Below are positions 1 to 5,204 of a DNA stretch of 5,650 nucleotides, piece after piece (position 1 is the first letter of the stretch; each line of letters opens with the position of its first letter). The stretch lies in NCBI GenBank assembly GCA_019114645.1, contig DXFC01000144.1, positions 1-5,650 of the forward strand, read 5' to 3'. The stretch comes from Candidatus Halomonas stercoripullorum. GTDB taxonomy: Bacteria > Pseudomonadota > Gammaproteobacteria > Pseudomonadales > Halomonadaceae. The notes under the pieces were generated by a model. That model was not told where the DNA came from. It ran no database searches and saw nothing but the letters and a program-made list of their open reading frames with translations. The position numbers and the translations under genes were made by a program.

Positions 1-609
1 GCCGGGCGTTTTTTACCGGGAGAGCGGCTCTCGGAAGTAGCGTTATCCCGCGATCTTGGCGTCAGCCGGGCGCCGATTCGCGAGGCGGCACGGCTGCTGG
101 AGAGTCGTGGCTTGTTGGTCTCCCAGCCACGTCGCGGTTTCTTCGTACGTGAGCTGAATGCCTCCGAACTCCACGATATCTTTGACTTGAGGCTGTGTCT
201 GGAGCGCCATGCCATGGAGCATCTGGCTGGAGGTTGCCCTCCCGAGACCCTGGTGATGTTGCAGCGTCAGGTAGAAGTGCTCTGCGAGGCGGCGGCCAGT
301 GACAGCGAGAGTCTGCGCATTGAAGAAGATCTGGTTTTTCACCGCATGCTGATCGAAGGGGTGGGTAATCTCCGGTTGCTCAAGAGTTTCGATGATCTTG
401 CCCATGAACTGCGTTTGTGCATCACGCTAATAACACGAACCCACGAGGCCCCGGAGACTATCGCCGACAGCCACCATCTACTGCTTGATGCTTTGGCCAG
501 CGGCGACCAGCTGCGATGCCGAGAGGCGATCGATTACCACATTGGAGTGGCACGGGACTACGTGGTTCAGAGAGTAGATGACTTGCGTGCTGCTGCTTCG
601 AGCTCTTGA
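1..609 (+). CDS. GntR-family transcriptional regulator, FadR/FCD subfamily (5'-truncated by window)
   Basis: The reading frame is open from the first base and ends in TGA at 607-609, giving 202 visible residues; the start lies upstream of the window. Visible residues 5-50 are the later part of a GntR winged helix-turn-helix: a PGERLSE segment, a recognition helix with VSRAPIREA, then an LLESRGLL...RRGFFV wing. Residues about 55-190 form an all-helical FCD ligand-binding domain. Candidate metal ligands are D110 and H114 (in EEDLVFHRML), H159 (in SHHLLLDAL) and H180 (in DYHI), the usual Asp-His-His-His set. Family knowledge: such proteins bind short palindromes as dimers and commonly sense carboxylates, sugar acids or amino-acid derivatives through the metal. 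It reads toward the deacetylase operon with a 111-bp gap, so it is the likely local regulator (inference). Only the N-terminal part of the DNA-binding domain is missing. Family assignment is firm; ligand unknown. Confidence 0.95.
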   Translation, partial: AGRFLPGERLSEVALSRDLGVSRAPIREAARLLESRGLLVSQPRRGFFVRELNASELHDIFDLRLCLERHAMEHLAGGCPPETLVMLQRQVEVLCEAAASDSESLRIEEDLVFHRMLIEGVGNLRLLKSFDDLAHELRLCITLITRTHEAPETIADSHHLLLDALASGDQLRCREAIDYHIGVARDYVVQRVDDLRAAASSS

Positions 610-613
610 GCGC

Positions 614-627
614 TACCATTGTTGGTA
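614..627. promoter_or_regulatory. Hyphenated dyad TACCA-TTGT-TGGTA, candidate GntR-family operator
   Basis: Perfect 5-bp arms surround a 4-bp spacer, starting five bases after the regulator stop codon. The right arm with its flank reads TTGGTATGA, like the left half of the PdhR-type box (TTGGTATGACCAA) bound by an FCD regulator, but the matching right half is not present. FadR-family operators are usually TGGT(N)ACCA in orientation, whereas these arms face the other way, so the site is only a candidate. A 5-bp stem is too short to be a convincing terminator. Confidence 0.3.
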
Positions 628-668
628 TGAAATGTTTTTGATGAGTTACGTAGTATCAGTAATGTGGA

Positions 669-703
669 ACGTGATCAGTAGTAAGCTACGCTGAATTTCA
701 CGT
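669..703 (+). promoter_or_regulatory. Imperfect stem-loop just upstream of the operon's first ribosome binding site
   Basis: Arms ACGTGA (669-674) and TCACGT (698-703) pair perfectly. After a 3-nt bulge on the right side (695-697), TCA (675-677) pairs with TGA (692-694). After a further 2-nt bulge (690-691), GTAG (678-681) pairs with CTAC (686-689) around a TAAG loop. The helix ends two bases before the AAGGAGG Shine-Dalgarno sequence. It could be an operator read as DNA or a leader-RNA hairpin affecting translation of the first deacetylase; the sequence does not decide between these. Confidence 0.35.
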
Positions 704-705
704 GT

Positions 706-712
706 AAGGAGG
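706..712 (+). promoter_or_regulatory. Strong Shine-Dalgarno AAGGAGG, decides the start of the first deacetylase
   Basis: AAGGAGG is a near-perfect anti-16S match. Two in-frame GTG codons follow, at 715 and 721. The first is only 2 nt from the site, while the second is 8 nt away, an optimal spacing, and gives an N-terminus MKFFYHPEQ that begins directly with the first beta strand of the fold. The GTG at 721 is therefore preferred. Confidence 0.8.
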
Positions 713-720
713 CAGTGGCA

Positions 721-1752
721 GTGAAGTTCTTCTACCATCCCGAGCAGGAACTCCATGCGCCGCCTCATTTCCTGTTGCGCGGCCGGCTTGCGGATTCGCC
801 CGAGGGGCCGCTCCGTGCGGAGTTGCTGAGTCGTGGGCTAGCGGCGGCGGGGCTTGTACTGCACGAACCGGAAGAGGTGGATAGCCCACGGCTGCGCAAG
901 CGTCTGGCGCAAATCCATACGCCGCGCTATCTGAGTTTTCTGGAAACCATTCATGCCCGCTGGCGGAAATTGCCGGAGGCTTCCGAGCTGGTCATGCCCA
1001 ATGTGCATCCGTGTGGCGGCGGAAAGCACTATCCGCAGCATCCGGTAGGCCAGGCAGGCTGGCATTTGCACGATATGGCATGCCCTATGGGGGCGGGTAG
1101 TTTCCGCGGCATTCTGGCCAGTGCCGCGACAGCACAGGTGGCAGCCGAAGCGCTCCTGGCCGGGCATCCCGCGGCCTATGCATTATGCCGCCCGCCGGGG
1201 CATCATGCCGGCCCCGACAATGCGGGTGGCTTCTGTTTTATCAATAACTCAGCGCTGGCGGCGACGGTGCTGCGTGAGCACTATTCACGGGTGGCTATCC
1301 TTGATGTGGACATGCACCACGGCAACGGTACCCAGGATATTTTCTATGCCCGGGGTGATGTCTGGACCGGCTCGTTACACGTTGATCCCACCGACTTTTA
1401 TCCTTTCTTCTGGGGGGGAGCCGATGAACAGGGGGTGGGTGAAGGGCAGGGGGCCAACATCAATTTACCCTTGCCGTTGGGTTGCAATGGTGAGACCTTT
1501 TTCAACGCCTTGGAAAAGCTGGTTGAGAGTATGCAGGCCTTCCGCCCCGAGGCGGTTGTGGTAGCGCTGGGACTGGATGGACACCGTGCTGACCCCTTGG
1601 CCGGCATGATTCTCGAAACCGAAGATTTTACCGTACTGGGTCAGCGTTTAAGCCAGCTGGACTTGCCCACGGTGCTGATCCAGGAAGGGGGTTATCCAAC
1701 CGAATACCTGAGTAATAACCTGGCCGCATTGATGCGCGGCTTCATGAATTGA
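721..1752 (+). CDS. Class II histone deacetylase superfamily, acetylpolyamine amidohydrolase-like
   Basis: The 343-residue length is close to Mycoplana ramosa acetylpolyamine amidohydrolase (341). The full arginase/deacetylase-fold active site is visible: H161-H162 in CRPPGHHAG, zinc ligands D197 and H199 in ILDVDMHHGNG, third zinc ligand D286 in GLDGHRADPL, and catalytic Y325 in QEGGY. An insertion at about residues 80-128 before the His-His motif matches the dimerisation/active-site loop of the polyamine deacetylases rather than true histone deacetylases. The predicted reaction is zinc-dependent hydrolysis of an N-acetyl (acyl) amide in the cytoplasm, as no signal peptide is seen. Oddity: by an ungapped alignment from memory, the acidic residues E106 and E117 that recognise polyamine ammonium groups in the Mycoplana enzyme are V109 and A120 here, so polyamine specificity is doubtful. 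It is the first gene of the operon, with the Rid gene 19 nt downstream. Superfamily is certain, substrate open. Confidence 0.93.
   Translation: MKFFYHPEQELHAPPHFLLRGRLADSPEGPLRAELLSRGLAAAGLVLHEPEEVDSPRLRKRLAQIHTPRYLSFLETIHARWRKLPEASELVMPNVHPCGGGKHYPQHPVGQAGWHLHDMACPMGAGSFRGILASAATAQVAAEALLAGHPAAYALCRPPGHHAGPDNAGGFCFINNSALAATVLREHYSRVAILDVDMHHGNGTQDIFYARGDVWTGSLHVDPTDFYPFFWGGADEQGVGEGQGANINLPLPLGCNGETFFNALEKLVESMQAFRPEAVVVALGLDGHRADPLAGMILETEDFTVLGQRLSQLDLPTVLIQEGGYPTEYLSNNLAALMRGFMN
1411..1453 (+). other. G-rich tract with a canonical four-run G-quadruplex motif inside the deacetylase gene
   Basis: The coding strand has a seven-G run at 1412-1418. It then has four runs of at least three G at 1431-1435, 1437-1439, 1444-1446 and 1449-1453, with loops of 1, 4 and 2 nt. 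This satisfies the usual G3+N1-7 quadruplex rule. It encodes the Gly-rich EQGVGEGQGAN loop, so protein constraint may account for much of it. Folding in vivo is not shown. Confidence 0.5.
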
Positions 1753-1759
1753 TCCACCA

Positions 1760-1767
1760 AGAGAGAG
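1760..1767 (+). promoter_or_regulatory. Shine-Dalgarno-like AGAGAGAG of the Rid gene
   Basis: This purine repeat lies in the 19-nt gap after the deacetylase stop and ends 4 nt before the ATG at 1772. It is a weaker match than AAGGAGG but is the only candidate in the gap. Confidence 0.5.
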
Positions 1768-1771
1768 TGAT

Positions 1772-2128
1772 ATGACCATCGTTTATCAAGACAGCAGCGC
1801 CCGCATGAGCCAGATCGTGATCCATAACAACACGGTGTATCTGGCGGGGCAGGTGCCGTCTGATCCCACTGCCGATATGCGTGCCCAGACCGAACAGGTG
1901 TTGGAAAAGGTCGACGCGCTGCTGTCTCAGGCGGGGACCTCCAAGGAAAACCTGATTTCCGCCCAGATCTGGGTTAACGACATGAGTCAGTTCGACCAGA
2001 TGAACGCGGCCTGGGACGCCTGGGTAGTGCCGGGTCGTCCACCAGTGCGCGCAGCCACCGAAGCCAAGCTGGCCAAGCCAGAATGGAAAGTCGAGATCAT
2101 GGTGATTGCAGCACTGCCGGAGAGCTGA
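1772..2128 (+). CDS. RidA (YjgF/YER057c/UK114) superfamily protein, YoaB-like
   Basis: This 118-residue protein matches the family's small single-domain length from end to end. The N-terminus MTIVYQDSSARMSQIVIHNNTVYLAGQVP and the segment MNAAWDAWVV.G..PVR closely recall E. coli YoaB. The conserved Arg that contacts the substrate carboxylate is in PPVRAATEAKL, and the C-terminal strand KVEIMVIAAL is typical. Rid proteins form trimers with active sites at subunit interfaces. The best-known members hydrolyse 2-aminoacrylate and other enamine/imine intermediates released by PLP enzymes; YoaB-type members are less well defined. Lying between a deacetylase and an imine-handling oxidoreductase, with an aminotransferase in the same operon, it probably clears or hydrolyses a pathway imine (inference). 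Start ATG follows a purine-rich site. The next gene begins one base after its stop, suggesting translational coupling. Confidence 0.93.
   Translation: MTIVYQDSSARMSQIVIHNNTVYLAGQVPSDPTADMRAQTEQVLEKVDALLSQAGTSKENLISAQIWVNDMSQFDQMNAAWDAWVVPGRPPVRAATEAKLAKPEWKVEIMVIAALPES
2119..2124 (+). promoter_or_regulatory. Shine-Dalgarno GGAGAG supporting the GTG start at 2130
   Basis: The site lies inside the end of the Rid gene, 5 nt before GTG 2130. The longer alternative start, TTG at 2106, has no such site and would add eight residues (MQHCRRAE) unlike the family N-terminus, so GTG 2130 is preferred. Confidence 0.6.
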
Positions 2129-2129
2129 G

Positions 2130-3071
2130 GTGCGCACCGTTACTGCCGAAGAGGTAGCCCGGGCACTGGCCTGGCCGGCGTTGATCGAGCGTCTGGCGTC
2201 TACCTTTCGTGATGGGGTTGAAGCGCCGCCACGCCATCACCATGCCATGCAGCGGCCCGATGGCGAAGCCACCATGCTATTGATGCCGGCCTGGGAGCAG
2301 GCCGGTTATATTGGCGTGAAGATGGTCAACGTGTTCCCGCAGAACGCGGAGCATGGGGTTCCGGCGATTGCCGGCGTTTATCTGCTCTGCGAGGGGCGGC
2401 ATGGCCGGCCGTTGGCTTGTATCGATGGCAGCGAGCTGACCCGAAGGCGCACGGCGGCGGCCTCGGCACTGGCGGCACGTGAGCTGGCACGAGAGGACGC
2501 CGAGACCCTGCTGGTGGTCGGGACCGGCAAGCTGGCGCCCATGGTAATCGAAGCACACGCCGCGGTACGTCCGATCCGGCGTGTACGCGTGTGGGGCCGC
2601 AATGTCGAGAAAGCGCGACGGATAGCGGCTCATTACGCCGATTGTTTCGACTGTCAGGCGGTGACAGACCTCGAAGCAGCGACCCGGGAGGCGGATATCA
2701 TCAGCTGTGTGACGCTTGCTACTGAACCGCTGATTCGAGGTGCCTGGCTGACGCCAGGGTCACATCTCGACCTGATCGGAGCATTTCGCCCTGGTATGCG
2801 CGAGACCGATGCGGCGTGTCTGCAACGTAGCCAAGTGTTTGTCGATACCTATGCTGGCGCCCAAGGCGAGGCTGGCGATATCCTGCAAGCCATCGACGAG
2901 GGTGCCTTTGCTTTCGAGGATATTGCAGCTGACCTGGCCGAGTTGCTGCGCGGCGAGAAACCGGGTCGTCAGTCCGGTGAGGCCATTACGCTGTTCAAGT
3001 CGGTAGGCGCTTCACTTGAAGACCTGGCGGCAGCAATCGAAGTCTGGGAGCAGCTGGAGCAGCAGCCATGA
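2130..3071 (+). CDS. Ornithine cyclodeaminase/mu-crystallin family protein, probable ketimine reductase type
   Basis: This 313-residue protein is close to the family's usual length. An N-terminal substrate/dimer domain carries R35, K64 (in GVKMVNVFP) and R107 (in TRRRTAAASALAA), the residues that normally hold the amino-acid carboxylate and act in catalysis. A Rossmann NAD(P) domain begins around residue 126 with GTGKLA (131-136). The C-terminus has the family signature LFKSVGASLEDLAAA (288-302). The catalytic Asp of Pseudomonas putida ornithine cyclodeaminase (D228, in GDCPGK) is F219 here, in GAFRPGMRETD. That motif resembles mu-crystallin and pyrroline-2-carboxylate/piperideine-2-carboxylate reductases. 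I therefore predict NAD(P)H-dependent reduction of a cyclic ketimine, or the reverse oxidation of a secondary amino acid, rather than ammonia-releasing cyclisation. It starts with GTG one base after the Rid stop, and its TGA overlaps the next ATG. A lyase or alanine-dehydrogenase-like role is a less likely alternative. Confidence 0.9.
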   Translation: MRTVTAEEVARALAWPALIERLASTFRDGVEAPPRHHHAMQRPDGEATMLLMPAWEQAGYIGVKMVNVFPQNAEHGVPAIAGVYLLCEGRHGRPLACIDGSELTRRRTAAASALAARELAREDAETLLVVGTGKLAPMVIEAHAAVRPIRRVRVWGRNVEKARRIAAHYADCFDCQAVTDLEAATREADIISCVTLATEPLIRGAWLTPGSHLDLIGAFRPGMRETDAACLQRSQVFVDTYAGAQGEAGDILQAIDEGAFAFEDIAADLAELLRGEKPGRQSGEAITLFKSVGASLEDLAAAIEVWEQLEQQP

Positions 3072-4171
3072 GCGGGCGTAGCACCGGATTTTTTTGGCAT
3101 GAGCGCTGCTTCTGGCACGATCTTGGCCCTATCGGCGTATTTGCTGCTTCGGGGGAGTTTCTGCAGCCGCAGCCCGCCTCGGAGAGCCCTGAAAGCAAGC
3201 GTCGCTTGAAGAACCTGCTTGAGGTGTCGGGGCTGATCGACGAGCTCGAGGTGCGCAAGGCGCCGCCGGCCAGCCGCGAAGATCTGGCTCGTTTCCACAC
3301 CGGCCCTTATCTGGACCGCTTGGAGGATGGCGACAGGAAACGCGGTGGCAATGCCGGGGAGTGTGCGCCCTATACACCGGGCAGCCTGGCGGCGGCCAAA
3401 CACTCAACGGGCCTGGCGATTGCAGCGGTAGAAGCGGTGGCCACTGGTGAACTGGGCAACGCTTACGCCTTGTGCCGGCCACCGGGCCACCATGCCGAAG
3501 CCGGTCGTGGCCGCGGCTTCTGCTTGCTGGGCAATATTCCGGTTGCAGTGATGCGTGCCCGGGCCAAACAGCAGGTTCGGCGTGTGGCGATACTCGACTG
3601 GGATGTTCATCACGGTAATGGCCAGCAGTCCGCATTCTATGACGATCCTGATGTATTGACCGTGTCGATTCATCAGGCCGGCAGTTACCCGTTGGAGAGT
3701 GGCGGTTTCGATGAGCGGGGCGAAGGCTTGGGTGATGGTGCCAATCTCAATTTACCGTTGCCGCCCGGCAGCGGTATCGGCGCTTATCGTTACGCGATGG
3801 AGGAGCTGATTCTTCCCGCCATTGAGCGTTTTGCGCCGGAGCTGGTTGTCGTTGCCTGTGGCTATGACGCCTGCGCCAAGGATCCGCTGGGCAGAATGTT
3901 GCTCAACAGTTCTGCCTTTGCTGATATGACCGCACAGATCCAGGCGCTGGCAGAACGTGTCTGTCACGGGAGGTTGGTCATGATCCATGAGGGTGGCTAC
4001 TCCGAAGGCTATGTGCCGTTGTGCGGGCACGCCGTGATTCAGACACTGGCGGGTAGCCCCATTGCGGTGCCGGACCCGCAAAATGATGAGATTGCCGCCT
4101 GGGCGTATCAGGCACTGCAGCCGCATCAGCGTGACCTGATCCATCATTGGCGTGAGGAGTGGCTAGCATGA
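3068..4171 (+). CDS. Second class II histone deacetylase-like amidohydrolase
   Basis: This 367-residue protein is close in length to bacterial class II HDAC homologues of the HDAH type (about 370). The active site is complete: H141-H142 in CRPPGHHAE, zinc ligands D179 and H181 in ILDWDVHHGNG, third zinc ligand D267 in CGYDACAKDPLGRM, and catalytic Y311 in HEGGYSEGY. Unlike the first deacetylase it has the N-terminal WHE...HD..GP segment and the YDA.A.DPLGRM signature of the HDAH branch, and it lacks the long polyamine-deacetylase insertion. The two are thus distinct subfamilies and not a recent tandem duplication. The loop FCLLGN replaces the more usual FC.FNN, a small departure near the pocket. 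It likely hydrolyses an acyl-amide of a small molecule in the cytoplasm; bacterial members also cleave acetyl-lysine analogues. ATG overlaps the preceding TGA as ATGA, with GGAG at 3056-3059 ahead. The next gene overlaps its stop the same way. Confidence 0.93.
   Translation: MSGRSTGFFWHERCFWHDLGPIGVFAASGEFLQPQPASESPESKRRLKNLLEVSGLIDELEVRKAPPASREDLARFHTGPYLDRLEDGDRKRGGNAGECAPYTPGSLAAAKHSTGLAIAAVEAVATGELGNAYALCRPPGHHAEAGRGRGFCLLGNIPVAVMRARAKQQVRRVAILDWDVHHGNGQQSAFYDDPDVLTVSIHQAGSYPLESGGFDERGEGLGDGANLNLPLPPGSGIGAYRYAMEELILPAIERFAPELVVVACGYDACAKDPLGRMLLNSSAFADMTAQIQALAERVCHGRLVMIHEGGYSEGYVPLCGHAVIQTLAGSPIAVPDPQNDEIAAWAYQALQPHQRDLIHHWREEWLA
4154..4159 (+). promoter_or_regulatory. Shine-Dalgarno GAGGAG deciding the aminotransferase start at 4168
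   Basis: GAGGAG sits 8 nt before ATG 4168. An in-frame GTG at 4159 overlaps this site and so is an unlikely start. Confidence 0.7.
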
Positions 4172-5136
4172 CCCCGCTCTATGACCGCGACGGCTGGATA
4201 TGGCTGGATGGCGAGTGGTTGTCCTGGCGCGATGCCAGCACGCATCTGCTGACCCACACGCTGCATTACGGTATGGGCTGCTTCGAAGGTGTGCGGGCCT
4301 ATGCCGGGCCGCGAGGCACCCACCTGTTTCGGGTGGCCGAGCATACACGTCGCTTGCTGGATAGTGCCCATGCGTTGGATATACCGTTATCTTTTCGTGC
4401 CGGGACGCTGATCCAGGCCCAGCGTGACTGCCTGAAGCGCAACGGTTTGAGCAATGCCTATCTCAAGCCGACAGTGTTTCTTGGTGCTGAAGGGTTGGGA
4501 CTGCGGGCCAAGGGATTATCCACTCACGTAATGATCGCCGCCTGGGATCTGGGTGAGTACATCTCTGCTGAGGCTGCCACGTTTGGCTTGCGTGCACTGA
4601 CTTCCTCCTGGGCGCGGCATCACGTCAACATTAGCCTGTGCCGGGCCAAAACCAACGGTCACTATGTCAATTCCATGCTGGCGCTGAACACGGCGGTAAA
4701 AGCGGGTTTTGACGAGACCATCATGCTTGACCCTGAGGGCTATGTGGCGGAGGCTTCTGCGGCCAACGTCTTTCTGCTGCGCGATGGTGTACTGCACACG
4801 CCTGAAATCTCCTCCTGTCTGCAGGGCATTACCCGCGACAGCGTAATACGACTGGCCCGCGAGGTGCTGGGTTTCGAGGTGCGCGAGCGTCGTATCACAC
4901 GCGATGAGCTATATACCGCAGACGAGGCTTTTCTCACTGGTACGGCCGCCGAGATTTTGCCGCTCCGTGAGCTTGATGGACGGCATATCGGAGCCAGGGC
5001 AGGAGCGCCACGACCGGAAGAGCCGATTTCTGAAGACTCCATCACAGCCCGGCTGCAGCGGCTCTATAAGCAAGTTACCCGGGCAGAGCTGGATGACGGC
5101 CTGGCTGTCTTCAACGAATGGCTGATGCCGGGCTGA
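4168..5136 (+). CDS. Fold-type IV PLP aminotransferase, branched-chain aminotransferase (IlvE)-like
   Basis: The 322-residue protein is slightly longer than E. coli IlvE (309). Family hallmarks in order are LHYGMGCFEGVRAY (32-45), the PLP Schiff-base lysine K161 in AKTNGHYVNSMLA, the cofactor-contacting E196 in GYVAEASAANVF, LQGITRDSVI (218-227), and the phosphate-binding TGTAAEILPLRELDGR (257-272). It should transfer an amino group between an alpha-amino acid and 2-oxoglutarate in the cytoplasm. The substrate need not be Val/Leu/Ile: the EASAANVF segment differs from the EGSGEN(I/L)F usual in biosynthetic IlvE, and its position last in a catabolic-looking operon argues for a specialised amino donor. 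D-amino-acid aminotransferase or aminodeoxychorismate lyase are less likely relatives given the long IlvE-like motifs. Start ATG forms ATGA with the preceding stop, with GAGGAG 8 nt upstream. It is the last gene of the coupled set. Confidence 0.92.
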   Translation: MTPLYDRDGWIWLDGEWLSWRDASTHLLTHTLHYGMGCFEGVRAYAGPRGTHLFRVAEHTRRLLDSAHALDIPLSFRAGTLIQAQRDCLKRNGLSNAYLKPTVFLGAEGLGLRAKGLSTHVMIAAWDLGEYISAEAATFGLRALTSSWARHHVNISLCRAKTNGHYVNSMLALNTAVKAGFDETIMLDPEGYVAEASAANVFLLRDGVLHTPEISSCLQGITRDSVIRLAREVLGFEVRERRITRDELYTADEAFLTGTAAEILPLRELDGRHIGARAGAPRPEEPISEDSITARLQRLYKQVTRAELDDGLAVFNEWLMPG

Positions 5137-5204
5137 CCCGTTATAAATACGCATGCTTCACGCAGGCTGCTAATATGGCGGCATCGAAGATATAGCGGGA
5201 AATA
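5137..5204 (+). promoter_or_regulatory. 68-bp intergenic region after the operon; possible promoter for the DUF4105 gene
   Basis: The stretch is AT-rich compared with the flanking genes and contains TATAAAT (5142-5148) and TAATAT (5171-5176), either of which could be a -10 element, but no convincing -35 partner is visible at the right distance. No rho-independent terminator is apparent. A weak GGGA (5197-5200) lies 4 nt before the next ATG. The change in gene content suggests a transcription-unit boundary here, but the sequence does not prove it. Confidence 0.3.

Larger units (their letters stand above)
610..720 (+). promoter_or_regulatory. Intergenic region between regulator and deacetylase operon (probable promoter/operator)
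   Basis: This is the only gap over 100 bp in the window and is more AT-rich than the flanking genes. It holds a small dyad (614-627), the direct repeat ATCAGTA at 655-661 and 674-680 (19 bp apart), a longer imperfect stem-loop (669-703) and a strong Shine-Dalgarno sequence. A weak sigma70-like pair can be drawn, TTGATG at 638-643 and TAATGT at 660-665 with a 16-bp spacer, but the -10 match is poor. No rho-independent terminator follows the regulator gene, so read-through from it into the operon is also possible. That the operon promoter lies here is inferred from position. Confidence 0.5.

Noticed and set aside
43..405. Minus-strand open frame opposite the regulator gene (120 codons)
   Set aside because: It is antisense to a clear GntR/FCD protein, has no recognisable domain and low-complexity composition typical of a shadow frame.
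1121..1564. Plus-strand +1-type frame of 147 codons inside the first deacetylase, as a nested gene or programmed frameshift product
   Set aside because: Its translation is rich in Arg, Trp and Cys without motifs, and the deacetylase frame is intact through all catalytic motifs, so no frameshift is needed despite the G7 run.
1742..2137. Minus-strand open frame of 131 codons opposite the Rid gene
   Set aside because: The plus strand encodes a full-length YoaB-like protein with a suitable start; the antisense frame shows no family motifs.
3129..3635. Long minus-strand open frame (168 codons) opposite the second deacetylase
   Set aside because: It is Pro/Arg/His-rich and motif-free, as expected opposite a GC-rich coding frame.
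5129..5148. CGGG-CTGA-CCCG hairpin followed by an AT-rich stretch at the end of the aminotransferase gene, as a rho-independent terminator
   Set aside because: The stem is only 4 bp, spans the stop codon, and the tail lacks a run of T residues.
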